Assembly: GCA_016744455.1 (NCBI GenBank)
Contig: JADGEI010000001.1
Span: 326,504 to 390,503 of the forward strand
Length of the DNA stretch: 64,000 nt
Direction: 5' to 3'
Source of the DNA: Alcanivoracaceae bacterium
GTDB lineage: Bacteria > Pseudomonadota > Gammaproteobacteria > Xanthomonadales > Marinicellaceae
A model generated the notes under the pieces. The model was not told where the DNA came from. It did not search any database and worked only from the letters and a program-made list of their open reading frames with translations. Positions 38,059 through 48,053 of the stretch are shown in pieces. Positions within the stretch are counted from its first letter, which is position 1; every line of letters begins with the position of its first letter. The position numbers were made by a program, and so were the translations under genes.

Positions 38059-39253
38059 CTATTATAACTATCCTGATAATAAAGGGCATTTTGATACATT
38101 TGGTGGAATATTTGCATCAGAAACATTAATGCAGTGTTTAACTGAGTTGAAACAAGCCTATAAAAAATTCAAAAAAAATAAAGATTTCCAAAAAAATTTC
38201 TATCATGATCTTGCACATTACGTGGGTCGTCCTTCTCCATTATATTTTGCGAAGAGATTATCAGAATCTGTCGGCGGAGCACAAATATGGCTTAAGCGCG
38301 AAGATCTAAATCATACAGGTGCTCATAAGATAAACAATACAGTCGGGCAAATATTACTCGCAAAAGCAATGGGTAAAAAACGAATTATTGCTGAAACTGG
38401 TGCTGGACAACATGGAGTAGCTACAGCAACAGTAGCTGCTAGATTGGGTTTAAAGTGCGTGGTATACATGGGTGAAGTTGATATCCAAAGGCAAGCAATA
38501 AATGTATACCGAATGAAGTTACTAGGTGCAGAGGTTGTAAGTGTAAAATCAGGATCAAAAACACTAAAAGATGCTCTAAATGAGGCCATGCGTGATTGGG
38601 TAGCAAATGTAGATGATACTTTTTATATTATAGGAACTGTAGCAGGCCCAGCACCATATCCTGAATTGGTACGTGATTTTAATTCTGTAGTTGGTAAAGA
38701 AGCCAAACAACAATTCGATAAGCAAGTTGGAGGATTACCTGATGCGCTCGTTGCTTGTGTTGGAGGAGGGTCGAATGCGATGGGTTTATTTCATGAATTT
38801 TTAAATGATGAAACGGTTAAACTTTACGGTGTTGAAGCGGAAGGGAAAGGTTTTAAAACAGGAAAACATGCAGCATCAATTACAGCAGGAGATATTGGAG
38901 TTTTACATGGCAATCGAACATATGTAATGTCGGATGAAGATGGTCAAATTATTGAAACTCACTCAATTTCAGCAGGCCTTGATTACCCAGGAGTTGGCCC
39001 GGAACACGCTTTTTTGAATCTTACCAAGCGTGCAAGATATGTCTTGGCAAATGATGAAGAAGCGCTAAATGCGTTTCATTTATTAACTGAAGTTGAAGGG
39101 ATATTACCAGCATTAGAAAGTTCACATGCCATTGCATACGGAATTAAATTAGCACAAAAACTGGACAGAGATAAAAATATAATTATAAACTTATCTGGTC
39201 GTGGTGATAAAGATGTTCATACCATAGCGGCTCTAGAAGGTATTAAATTATGA
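38051..39253 (+). CDS. trpB: Tryptophan synthase beta chain
   Basis: This 400-residue PLP subunit joins indole and serine. The PLP lysine is Lys93 in [10 protein letters not shown]. The GAGQHGVA and [12 protein letters not shown] phosphate-binding motifs are intact. It pairs with trpA, whose ATG overlaps the trpB stop (ATGA). It is the TrpB1 type that works with an alpha chain. Confidence 0.98.
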   Translation: MIDYYNYPDNKGHFDTFGGIFASETLMQCLTELKQAYKKFKKNKDFQKNFYHDLAHYVGRPSPLYFAKRLSESVGGAQIWLKREDLNHTGAHKINNTVGQILLAKAMGKKRIIAETGAGQHGVATATVAARLGLKCVVYMGEVDIQRQAINVYRMKLLGAEVVSVKSGSKTLKDALNEAMRDWVANVDDTFYIIGTVAGPAPYPELVRDFNSVVGKEAKQQFDKQVGGLPDALVACVGGGSNAMGLFHEFLNDETVKLYGVEAEGKGFKTGKHAASITAGDIGVLHGNRTYVMSDEDGQIIETHSISAGLDYPGVGPEHAFLNLTKRARYVLANDEEALNAFHLLTEVEGILPALESSHAIAYGIKLAQKLDRDKNIIINLSGRGDKDVHTIAALEGIKL

Positions 39254-40050
39254 ATAGGCTTTTTACAACATTTAAAAAATTAAAGAAAAAATCTAATAAG
39301 GCTTTGATTCCGTTTATTACTGCTGGGCATCCTCACCCACTGATGACAGTACCTACAATGCATTCTTTGGTTAAGAATGGAGCTAGTATAATAGAATTGG
39401 GTATGCCATTTTCAGATCCAATGGCAGATGGAGAGGTTATACAACTGTCTTCAGAACTTGCAATAAAAAAAGGAATGACTCTTAGTTCTGTATTAGATAT
39501 TGTTGCAGAATTTCGAGAAGATAACCAAGAAACCCCTGTAATTCTAATGGGTTATTTAAACCCAATAGAGAAATTTGGTTATAAAAAATTTGTACAAACA
39601 GCAGCAAAGTCAGGTGTGGATGGTTTATTAATTGTTGATTCGCCACCTGAAGAATCTGAGGATTTGCTAAGTTTATTAAATAATTATAATATGTCTCAAA
39701 TCTTTTTGATTGCCCCGACCACAACAATGGATAGACAAAAATATATTGTGTCTAAAAGTGGTGGTTTTATCTATTGTGTGGCTTTAAAAGGAGTTACAGG
39801 TGCCAGTAATGTAGTGTATGATGATTTGTCCACTAAAATGGAGTCAATTAAAAGCCTAACTGACTTGCCTTTGGCCATTGGATTTGGTGTTAAGGATGTT
39901 AATTCGGCACAAGCAGTTGCAGCGTATGGGGATGCAGTTGTTATAGGTTCTGCATTAGTACAAAAAATAGGAAAATGTGAAGACCAAAAACAAATAGAGA
40001 ATACCATTGAAGCTTTTATCAAACCGATAGCAAAAGCAATTAACAAATAA
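39250..40050 (+). CDS. trpA: Tryptophan synthase alpha chain
   Basis: This 266-residue TIM-barrel subunit releases indole from indole-3-glycerol phosphate and channels it to TrpB. The signature [14 protein letters not shown] carries the catalytic glutamate and aspartate pair region. Phosphate-binding GFGVKD and VIGSALV are present. It is translationally coupled to trpB. accD follows after 12 bp. Confidence 0.97.
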   Translation: MNRLFTTFKKLKKKSNKALIPFITAGHPHPLMTVPTMHSLVKNGASIIELGMPFSDPMADGEVIQLSSELAIKKGMTLSSVLDIVAEFREDNQETPVILMGYLNPIEKFGYKKFVQTAAKSGVDGLLIVDSPPEESEDLLSLLNNYNMSQIFLIAPTTTMDRQKYIVSKSGGFIYCVALKGVTGASNVVYDDLSTKMESIKSLTDLPLAIGFGVKDVNSAQAVAAYGDAVVIGSALVQKIGKCEDQKQIENTIEAFIKPIAKAINK

Positions 40051-40062
40051 AAGAGAAAGAAT

Positions 40063-40986
40063 ATGAGTTGGTTTCAAAAAATAAAAATTTCGAGAATTCG
40101 GACTGAAGGAGGGGATAAGAAAAGAAATGTTCCTGAAGGCTTATGGACAAAATGCGATAAATGTCATGAAGTTTTATATCAGCCTGAATTAGAAAAATCA
40201 GCAAGAGTATGCCCAAAGTGTGGTTTTCATGGGCGATTGACAGGCAGAAAAAGGCTTGAAAATTTTCTAGATAATGATACAACAGCCGAAATTGCCACTA
40301 ATCTAGAATCATTAGACCCTCTTAAGTTTAAAGATTCAAAAAAATACAAGGATCGTACCATTCAAGCCCAAAAGAAAACAGGTGAGAAAGATGCACTTGT
40401 TGCGATGACAGGTAAGTTATTGGGTGAAGACATAGTTGCTTCAGCTTTTGATTTTACCTACATGGGAGGTTCAATGGGGTCAGTAGTTGGAGAAAAATTT
40501 GTTAGGGCTGTGCATATAGCATTAGATAAGAAAATTCCATTTATAAATTTTTCCGCTTCTGGTGGAGCTAGAATGCAAGAGTCATTATTTTCGTTAATGC
40601 AAATGGCCAAAACATCTGCGGCTTTAAAAAAGTTAGAAAATGCAGGTATTCCATATATTTCTGTTTTGACAAATCCAACAACAGGGGGTGTTTCGGCGAG
40701 TTTAGCACTTCTTGGTGATATAAATATTGCAGAACCTGATGCGCTTATATGTTTTGCAGGTCCAAGAGTGATAGAGCAAACAGTTCGAGAAAAATTACCA
40801 GAAGGCTTTCAAAGATCGGAGTTTCTACAGGAACATGGTGCAATAGATATGATTGTAGATCGCAGGGAGTTACGTAAAACAATTAAAAGATTGTTAAGCT
40901 TATTAAAACCCAATCATACGACTCCAGTCGTTCCTGACAAGATAATCACTAAAAAAGAAATTAATGATAAAAAACAAGTCGCTTAA
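40063..40986 (+). CDS. accD: Acetyl-CoA carboxylase carboxyltransferase subunit beta
   Basis: This is a 307-residue subunit of the transferase that makes malonyl-CoA for fatty acid synthesis. The N-terminal zinc ribbon has Cys31, Cys34, Cys50 and Cys53. The crotonase-like domain contains [11 protein letters not shown] and [10 protein letters not shown]. The C-terminal tail is lysine-rich. It overlaps folC by 23 bp, the common trpA-accD-folC order. Confidence 0.97.
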   Translation: MSWFQKIKISRIRTEGGDKKRNVPEGLWTKCDKCHEVLYQPELEKSARVCPKCGFHGRLTGRKRLENFLDNDTTAEIATNLESLDPLKFKDSKKYKDRTIQAQKKTGEKDALVAMTGKLLGEDIVASAFDFTYMGGSMGSVVGEKFVRAVHIALDKKIPFINFSASGGARMQESLFSLMQMAKTSAALKKLENAGIPYISVLTNPTTGGVSASLALLGDINIAEPDALICFAGPRVIEQTVREKLPEGFQRSEFLQEHGAIDMIVDRRELRKTIKRLLSLLKPNHTTPVVPDKIITKKEINDKKQVA

Positions 40987-42169
40987 TTGTTGGCTTAAAA
41001 CTCTAGAGACTAGTCATAATAAAAAAATTGATCTAGGACTTGACCGCGTTAAGAGTGTTTTGAGAAACTTGAAGCTCGGTAAAATTGCGCCTACCATAAT
41101 TACTGTTGCAGGAACTAATGGTAAAGGGTCTACCGTAGCTATATTGTCGAGTATACTGCAACAAGCTGGATATAAAGTAGGGGAGTTTACATCTCCTCAT
41201 ATACGTGTGTACAATGAAAGAATTAAAGTTAATTCACAAGATTGTCATGACAAGGTAATTGTATCGGCTTTTGAGCAAATTGAATCAAGCTTAAATGGTG
41301 TGACATTAAGTTATTTTGAATATTCTACATTAGCTGCTACAAGTATTTTTAAATTATTAGAAGTTGATGTTGCGATTCTAGAAGTGGGCCTTGGAGGTCG
41401 ATTAGATTCTGTTAATGCTATAGATACTGATTGTGCGATTATAACTACCATTGATATCGATCATACGGAGTGGTTAGGCGACACCATAGAGTCCATTGGC
41501 TTTGAAAAAGCTGGTATAATGCGTTCGTATAAACCTGTGATTTATGGTGGTAAAAACTGCCCTCAGTCTATTATTAACTATGCAGAAAAGATTAATGCAA
41601 ACCTAGTTTTTGTTGATGTACCTAAGATTGTTAAGTTAAATATTAATGGGAGATACCAACAAACCAATGCAAGGACAGCGATAACTGCATTAAGGCAGTT
41701 AGAACACTTAAATGTAAATAATAACGATATAGCTGGTGGTTTAGTTAGTGTTAAATTACAAGCGAGATTGCAAGTAGTGTCTCATAACCCAACCATAATT
41801 TTTGATGTGTCACATAATCATCAAGCCGCAAAAGAGTTAGCTGTATGGTTGTCAGAAAACCCAATTGAAGGTAAAACATTTGCTACGTTTGGGGTGCTTG
41901 CCGATAAAGAACCGATTAATTGGCTTGATCAATTTGAAAATACTATTGATGTATGGTCAATTACACAAGTTGACAATTATCGCGCGATGCCTATTGCTGA
42001 TTTACTTAAAGTATTAAGTAGTTTTGCAAAGTTAATAACTTCACATAAGAACGTTGAAATGGCGTTAAAAGCGACAAAAACTATGGCAAGGAAAGAAGAT
42101 AGGATAATCGTTTTTGGTTCATTTTATGTTGTAAGTGATGCAGTTTCATCCATGGAAATACATGAGTAG
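40964..42169 (+). CDS. folC: Bifunctional folylpolyglutamate / dihydrofolate synthase
   Basis: This 401-residue Mur-ligase-family enzyme makes dihydrofolate and adds glutamates to folates. The P-loop is [23 protein letters not shown] and the catalytic [10 protein letters not shown] region follow, with [10 protein letters not shown] in the C-terminal domain. Its start lies inside accD. It works in the same pathway as folA and thyA at 7-8 kb. Confidence 0.95.
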   Translation: MIKNKSLNCWLKTLETSHNKKIDLGLDRVKSVLRNLKLGKIAPTIITVAGTNGKGSTVAILSSILQQAGYKVGEFTSPHIRVYNERIKVNSQDCHDKVIVSAFEQIESSLNGVTLSYFEYSTLAATSIFKLLEVDVAILEVGLGGRLDSVNAIDTDCAIITTIDIDHTEWLGDTIESIGFEKAGIMRSYKPVIYGGKNCPQSIINYAEKINANLVFVDVPKIVKLNINGRYQQTNARTAITALRQLEHLNVNNNDIAGGLVSVKLQARLQVVSHNPTIIFDVSHNHQAAKELAVWLSENPIEGKTFATFGVLADKEPINWLDQFENTIDVWSITQVDNYRAMPIADLLKVLSSFAKLITSHKNVEMALKATKTMARKEDRIIVFGSFYVVSDAVSSMEIHE

Positions 42170-42504
42170 TTTTTTTATTTTGGGTGCTTTAATATTAATA
42201 AAACATGCCTTGTTTTAATTAATTATGCCCTTCTAACAAGTGATTTACCCTGTGAATACAGATGCTATAGGCATAAAGCCTCCATAAATTAAGTGACAAG
42301 CGTCACATATTTTAAACTTGTGTGAATTATTGGTATGACTTTGTATTTTCAATTGTTACAGTGTGATTTAGTAAATACCTATATTTAACTGGAAAAATCA
42401 TGAGATTAATAAAAAACATAGCAATTTGTAGGAAATTTGCCATAGTATTGTCTATATTCAACGTGTATAATTAACCAATATTACCAAATTGATGGGGAAA
42501 ATCG
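42170..42504. other. 335-bp regulatory gap upstream of the autotransporter gene
   Basis: No coding region is supported. The gap holds a small perfect hairpin GTGAC-AAGC-GTCAC (42293-42306), a TATAAT at 42466-42471 and a GGGG Shine-Dalgarno sequence at 42494-42497. No good terminator for the truA-folC operon was seen. Confidence 0.5.
42466..42471 (+). promoter_or_regulatory. Candidate -10 box for the autotransporter gene
   Basis: TATAAT lies 39 bases before the ATG at 42505, leaving room for a short leader containing the GGGG ribosome-binding site. No clear -35 hexamer is visible at standard spacing. Confidence 0.4.
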
Positions 42505-45500
42505 ATGAAAAACAATAGTATTTCAAAAAGTTTATTAACACTTTTACTGATATTTTTAACAATTAATACATACGCTATTGATCTTGAAATAGTAAATCCG
42601 ACTATTAATCCTGATCCGATAGCTGCTTCTATTCCATACAATATAAGTTTTGTTATTGATAATCTCGCTAGTGCTACTACACCAGAAGATGCACAGTTAA
42701 TTGTAGTTTCAATAACTGGTTTTGATCCAACAAACGTTGTAAGTGTAGCGGGGTTAAATAGTTGGAATTGTAATTATGACATAATGACAACTACCATCGA
42801 TTGTGATAAGTTTTTTATAAATGGTGAGTTCCCTGCAGGAACGACACATAATTTTGACGTACAAATTCAAACTGGAACATCAGTAGTCGTACCAGATTCT
42901 TTTAATATTGATATGGTAGATGATATATTAGGAGATGAGACATTTCCAAATGTGGTAATAGTTAATACAACAACTGGTCCGGCGCCAGTACTTGTGCTTG
43001 TAGACCAGGCTGATCCAGTGCCTGTAACAGAAGGTCAAGAAGTAAATACAATCGTTGATTTCCAAATTGGCAATACAAGTGTCACAGCAGCAGATAAAAC
43101 GCTAATTGACCTAACTGTGAATTTTGATGATCTAAACTTTTTCTTTGATGAAATATCTACCAACCCACTGTTACCTACTGGTTGGTTCTGTACAGGTAGT
43201 GCTACACCAGTTGTTTGTACCTTTTCAGGTGTTGGTACTTTACCTAATGGGGGAACGATTGATTTTCCTTTACATTTTAATATTAACCAATCTCCAACAC
43301 CAGCACCAGCTGGAAATTATGCTTTTACAGGTTTTGTCCATTTGTCCGGGATGGCAGAAGATTCTTTGGTTGAAACGCTTGTTATTAATGCACCTTTAGC
43401 TCCAAATCTAATTGTTGATAATTCAGCGCCTACACCAACACCGCTAGATCTAGAATTGCATCATGCAGTCGTAACACCACCTCAGTTAATTAATTATAGA
43501 TTACGAAATACAGGAGGTGATATAATTAATCCTGGAACTGGAACAACAGTTGAATTTTCATTAGCACTTGATGATATGAATATTCAAGTAAATATCCCTA
43601 GCCCCCCAGCAGGTTGGATATGTTCTGATCTTATGTCAATTTATCAATGCATTAATATGGATGCAGTTTATGCATCCGGACAATTTACTGATTTCACTTT
43701 TGAAGTGGCACCACTTCCAACTACTCCTGCAGGCACTTACCTTTTGAGTGCTCTGACCTCGGCATTAGCTGCACCTGTTGCTAATATATTTGATACCAAT
43801 CTTAATGTAATTAATCCTGATATTATTCTAGATAAAACATTAGAGTCAGGTATTTTTAATCACCCTGTTGTAGGAGATGCTGCAGTAAATGGTGACATAG
43901 TTACCTATAAGGTTTTGGTTAATAATATTACTAATGGATCCGCTCCAACTAATAGCATTACAATACAAGATGTAGTCCCTCCACAGCTTTCAATTATTAA
44001 TGTCATTGGACTAGGTAATTTTGGTGGTGTCGGGGCTTGTACAACTATTGGGCAAACGATTACGTGTACTAACCTTACAGGGATCTTACCGCCAAATGTC
44101 CCAGGAGATGATGGTTTTGAAATCATTGCAACTGTAAATGGAACGGTAGGCGATGTCATATTAAATACGGCTCAAATAATTGCAGTAGATTTTGATTCAA
44201 CGCCAAATGTTTTGGTAAGTGCTGATACTAGTTTTGAAATTGTACCCGCACAAACAGATTTGTCTATTATAAAGTCATCAGAAACATTGGCAGGAGTTTC
44301 TGCACCAAGCTTTGAAGTAGGAGAAAGCTTTAATTATGTATTGTCAGTGACTAATAACGGTATTGACGCTGCAATAGGTGAGGTTGAAATATCGGATATA
44401 TTACCACTTGAAGTAGACTTTGTCCCTGGTGATTTAAACTCGCCAACAGGCTGGAACTGTACTGCTGTTATGCAGACTGGTTTTCTTGTTTCATGCGTTA
44501 ATACAACTATTTTTTCAGGAGCGAATGGTACTGTTGATATAGTCATACCAGTAACTGCAGGAACAAATATTGGCATAGTTTCAAATACTGCTGGTGTTGA
44601 TGTCGTATTTGGTTCACAAATAGAAGACAGTACGATAACAAATAATAGTAACACAAACAACATCACCATTACACCTGCTGGTCTTCCAGTATCTATATCT
44701 AAATCCGTATTTTTTAGCGGAGGTTCTAAAAGGAGTGTAAATGGAGTGAATCCAGAATTTGAAATTGGAGATTTGGTAACCTATAGAATTATTGTAGAAA
44801 ATTCATCAAATGGTGAAATTGTTGATTTAGTTGTATCAGATATTTTAGATACAAATTTTTTAGATGCCAGTAATGTAACATTCAACATTCTACAATCAGT
44901 AGCAGAATTCAATTGTATATTTGATAATGTAAATGAAATTAGTTGTACCAACCTAGGTATCTTACCTTTTAATCAAGGAAGTTTCTTTGTATTGGAAATA
45001 CAAATACCAACACTTGAGGCTGGTTCAAATGTCAGCAATATAGCGACTGCATCTAGTTCAATTGACGGTTTTAATATTGATTCTGCTCCAGCTCTAATTA
45101 ATATTTTAGGTGATCCTACGACACCCCCACCATTAACTCAAACAAGTATTGCTATTGAAAAAAATGCATTGGTTAATGGGGAAATAGTAACGGTAATAAA
45201 TAAAGGTGCTACTTTTGATTATGAAATTATTGTTAGTAACACAGGAAATGGGGATTTAGGTAGTTTGTCAATTATTGATAATATGCCCGATGGAGTTATG
45301 GTAAATAGTGTTGATGGACCCATTGGTCTAAGTTGTAATAATCAAGGCCAAACTTATAATTGTAATTACCAAGAAAGTTTCCCGATCGGTACAAATATTA
45401 CTATTGTATATAACGTCACAGACATAAGTGATGCCTCAATTACACAACTTACCAATACAGCTTCTGCCATTGCCTCTAATGCTGCTACTCAAACAGTAAG

Positions 45501-47967
45501 TAATAGTATTGAGTTTACTTCAAATGACTTAACAGTAAATGTTTCTCAAAGCCCAAATATTGTTTTTCCGGGCAGTAGTTTTGAGATGATAATTGATGTT
45601 AATAATCTATCTTCAGATGATTTAACGGGTGTAACCGTAACAAACGTATTGCCTAATGGGTTTAGTTACTCTACACAAAACAAAGCAAGCACATGTCAAT
45701 CAACAGGGCAAATGTTAACTTGTACTATTACATCATTAACTGCTGGATCAACTGAGTCTATTGTAGTTGCCGTAAATACAGATAGTACTATTGCTCCTAG
45801 TAATAGTTATCAAAATACAACTACAATTATGGGTGGTTTTCCAGATTTTACTCATGTCTCTAATCTTGTTATAACTGATCCAAACCAAGGTGGTGTTTTA
45901 AGCTATCAAATAGAAATTAATGATGATATAGACCCTGTGAATCAAGGCTCTCCATTTAATTATACGGCAACATTAATGAATAATGGAACCACGCCTATTC
46001 AATTTATACATGTTGACTTTGAGATTCCATCTGAGTTAACGGTTAATAATTTTATGACAGATGCGATGGACTGTAGTGCAGTAACTACAGGGCTTTCATG
46101 TGTAAATTCAGTTGGTGCAAATGCTGGATCCTCAGCATTAATAATCCAACCAGGCCAACAAAAAGATGTTGTTGTCATTAATGTACAATCTGATTCTTAT
46201 TTTGGTGATGTTGAGACTACAGTGATTGCCTCTAGTAGTGATGGCAACTCAGAAACAGATACTGAAATGACAACTATACTTGAAAACGTAGTTATATTAA
46301 ATGAAGCTGATTTAGCAATCTCACTTACAAATGAGTCAACAGCAAGGCAGGGCTTCTCAACAAGTTTTGATATTATGGTTGAAAATAAAGGACCGAATTC
46401 TGCTGACATACCTGAAGTAACATTAAACGTTGCTGGCTTAATTGAAAATTTAGTTGCCGCTGATAATAGCCATTGGAATTGTCAGATAAATGGATCATCT
46501 ATTCATTGTAGTTTTAATGAAGATCATATGTTAAATGGTCATATGTCAACAATCAATGTTACAGCAAATTTAGCGCAAGTCTCGATTAATGCAGAGAACT
46601 TAATACTTGATGCTAGTATTGACTCATCTACATTGGACCCAATATCAGGCAATAATTTTGTAAATGCATCAATAAATGTTAGTGGAACACCTTCAGAAGG
46701 TGAAATATTGTCGGCATTACAAACAGCATTAGCTGGAATAGCTAATCAACAAACCTTACGAGCAATTGAAAATGTAGCAAGTTACTGTGAAAGAAGTTAC
46801 TTTACGGCTATAGAAGGCATGTGTGTTGATTTGTTTCAAGCAGCACAATCAGGAGAAGGCGAGACGATTAACAACGTAATGGAGCAAATTACACCAAATG
46901 AAGTCATAGGCCAGTCTACATCAGTTTCTGAAATCGCAAGAGCTCAGTTTAGAAATATTGGTTCAAGGTTATCACAACTACGAGGTGGCGGTGGTTCTGG
47001 TTTCAGTTCAGCCGGTTTAAATGCGAGTTATGGTAGTGGCAGTATTCCATTGGGGATGTTATCTTATTTAAACAAAGATGCCGATGAAGTAAAAGATGTG
47101 AATAATGATTTTATATCGCCTTGGGGGTTCTTTGTTAATGGAACAATTTCAATGGGTGAACGGGACGCAACCGGGAGAGAATTAGGGTTTGATTTCGACT
47201 CTTATGGCCTGACTGCTGGTGTTGATTACAGAATAGATGCTAAGAAAGTTGTTGGTATAGCAGTAGGTTATGCAAATTTTGATTCTGAAATAGAAGGTAA
47301 AGCTGAAATGGGTTCCACCGGCATCACTTTAACTGGCTATGGTTCATTCTATGTTAATGACAATTTCTATGTTGACGCAAGAATAAGTGCTGGTAGACCA
47401 GACTTCGATCAGAAACGCAATATAAATTTTACTTTAGGTGGTAACACTATTGATAGAGTAGCAGCGGGTGATACTACTGCTAACCAATACTCTTTTGCAA
47501 TGAGTGCGGGTTATCATTTCAATAAAAACTCTTGGAATATTACCCCAAATGCATCAATAAGATACGTTAAAACTAACATTGATGGTTTTACAGAAACTGG
47601 TGCAGGTGATTTTAACTTTGAGTATTCGGAACAAGATTTAGAGTCTATGGTTTGGTCTGCTGGAGTCAGGGTATCAAAAGCAGTAAGTTTAAAAAATGGT
47701 GTTATAACACCACAGTTTGACTTTGATTATAACTATGAAAGTCTAAATGATGGAAATGATATAGAAGCAAGGTTTATTATGGCTCCAACAGATGAAATAT
47801 TTATTTTAGAAACAGACTCTCCTGATAGAACTTATGGTTCTGCTGGTCTTGGTTTGGTCTACGTTTCTTCAAATGGAAAACAGGCCTATATTAATTACAG
47901 AAGTGTACTTGGACTCGAAGGATTCTCACGAGGTACAATTAACGTGGGAGCACGATTTGAATTTTAA
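42505..47967 (+). CDS. Giant autotransporter-like surface protein with ten DUF11-type repeats
   Basis: This 1820-residue protein has a signal peptide (about 1-24, ending NTYA). Ten immunoglobulin-like DUF11-type repeats span about 25-1390. A helical linker (about 1395-1530) with a glycine-rich GGGGSG turn follows. The C-terminal part (about 1535-1820) looks like an autotransporter beta-barrel and ends in INVGARFEF, with the terminal Phe expected of outer-membrane proteins. Each repeat has one cysteine pair, C-X8 to X11-C, with first cysteines at 89, 229, 373, 512, 652, 804, 944, 1064, 1190 and 1326. This predicts one disulfide per domain. No protease motif was seen in the passenger. An adhesin or stalk is likely. 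The next gene may be functionally linked. Confidence 0.88.
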   Translation: MKNNSISKSLLTLLLIFLTINTYAIDLEIVNPTINPDPIAASIPYNISFVIDNLASATTPEDAQLIVVSITGFDPTNVVSVAGLNSWNCNYDIMTTTIDCDKFFINGEFPAGTTHNFDVQIQTGTSVVVPDSFNIDMVDDILGDETFPNVVIVNTTTGPAPVLVLVDQADPVPVTEGQEVNTIVDFQIGNTSVTAADKTLIDLTVNFDDLNFFFDEISTNPLLPTGWFCTGSATPVVCTFSGVGTLPNGGTIDFPLHFNINQSPTPAPAGNYAFTGFVHLSGMAEDSLVETLVINAPLAPNLIVDNSAPTPTPLDLELHHAVVTPPQLINYRLRNTGGDIINPGTGTTVEFSLALDDMNIQVNIPSPPAGWICSDLMSIYQCINMDAVYASGQFTDFTFEVAPLPTTPAGTYLLSALTSALAAPVANIFDTNLNVINPDIILDKTLESGIFNHPVVGDAAVNGDIVTYKVLVNNITNGSAPTNSITIQDVVPPQLSIINVIGLGNFGGVGACTTIGQTITCTNLTGILPPNVPGDDGFEIIATVNGTVGDVILNTAQIIAVDFDSTPNVLVSADTSFEIVPAQTDLSIIKSSETLAGVSAPSFEVGESFNYVLSVTNNGIDAAIGEVEISDILPLEVDFVPGDLNSPTGWNCTAVMQTGFLVSCVNTTIFSGANGTVDIVIPVTAGTNIGIVSNTAGVDVVFGSQIEDSTITNNSNTNNITITPAGLPVSISKSVFFSGGSKRSVNGVNPEFEIGDLVTYRIIVENSSNGEIVDLVVSDILDTNFLDASNVTFNILQSVAEFNCIFDNVNEISCTNLGILPFNQGSFFVLEIQIPTLEAGSNVSNIATASSSIDGFNIDSAPALINILGDPTTPPPLTQTSIAIEKNALVNGEIVTVINKGATFDYEIIVSNTGNGDLGSLSIIDNMPDGVMVNSVDGPIGLSCNNQGQTYNCNYQESFPIGTNITIVYNVTDISDASITQLTNTASAIASNAATQTVSNSIEFTSNDLTVNVSQSPNIVFPGSSFEMIIDVNNLSSDDLTGVTVTNVLPNGFSYSTQNKASTCQSTGQMLTCTITSLTAGSTESIVVAVNTDSTIAPSNSYQNTTTIMGGFPDFTHVSNLVITDPNQGGVLSYQIEINDDIDPVNQGSPFNYTATLMNNGTTPIQFIHVDFEIPSELTVNNFMTDAMDCSAVTTGLSCVNSVGANAGSSALIIQPGQQKDVVVINVQSDSYFGDVETTVIASSSDGNSETDTEMTTILENVVILNEADLAISLTNESTARQGFSTSFDIMVENKGPNSADIPEVTLNVAGLIENLVAADNSHWNCQINGSSIHCSFNEDHMLNGHMSTINVTANLAQVSINAENLILDASIDSSTLDPISGNNFVNASINVSGTPSEGEILSALQTALAGIANQQTLRAIENVASYCERSYFTAIEGMCVDLFQAAQSGEGETINNVMEQITPNEVIGQSTSVSEIARAQFRNIGSRLSQLRGGGGSGFSSAGLNASYGSGSIPLGMLSYLNKDADEVKDVNNDFISPWGFFVNGTISMGERDATGRELGFDFDSYGLTAGVDYRIDAKKVVGIAVGYANFDSEIEGKAEMGSTGITLTGYGSFYVNDNFYVDARISAGRPDFDQKRNINFTLGGNTIDRVAAGDTTANQYSFAMSAGYHFNKNSWNITPNASIRYVKTNIDGFTETGAGDFNFEYSEQDLESMVWSAGVRVSKAVSLKNGVITPQFDFDYNYESLNDGNDIEARFIMAPTDEIFILETDSPDRTYGSAGLGLVYVSSNGKQAYINYRSVLGLEGFSRGTINVGARFEF

Positions 47968-48043
47968 TCCAAGTTAATTCGGAATCGGTAATGTAATTCT
48001 ATTATCAATATCGGTTCCAAATTTGGGTTTAACCTTAACAAAT

Positions 48044-48048
48044 GGGGA
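48044..48048 (+). promoter_or_regulatory. Ribosome-binding site fixing the caspase-lipoprotein start
   Basis: GGGGA lies five bases before the ATG at 48054. The upstream in-frame ATG at 48042 overlaps this site and has none of its own. The context ATGGGGAA also precedes the autotransporter ATG. Confidence 0.75.
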
Positions 48049-48053
48049 ATAAC

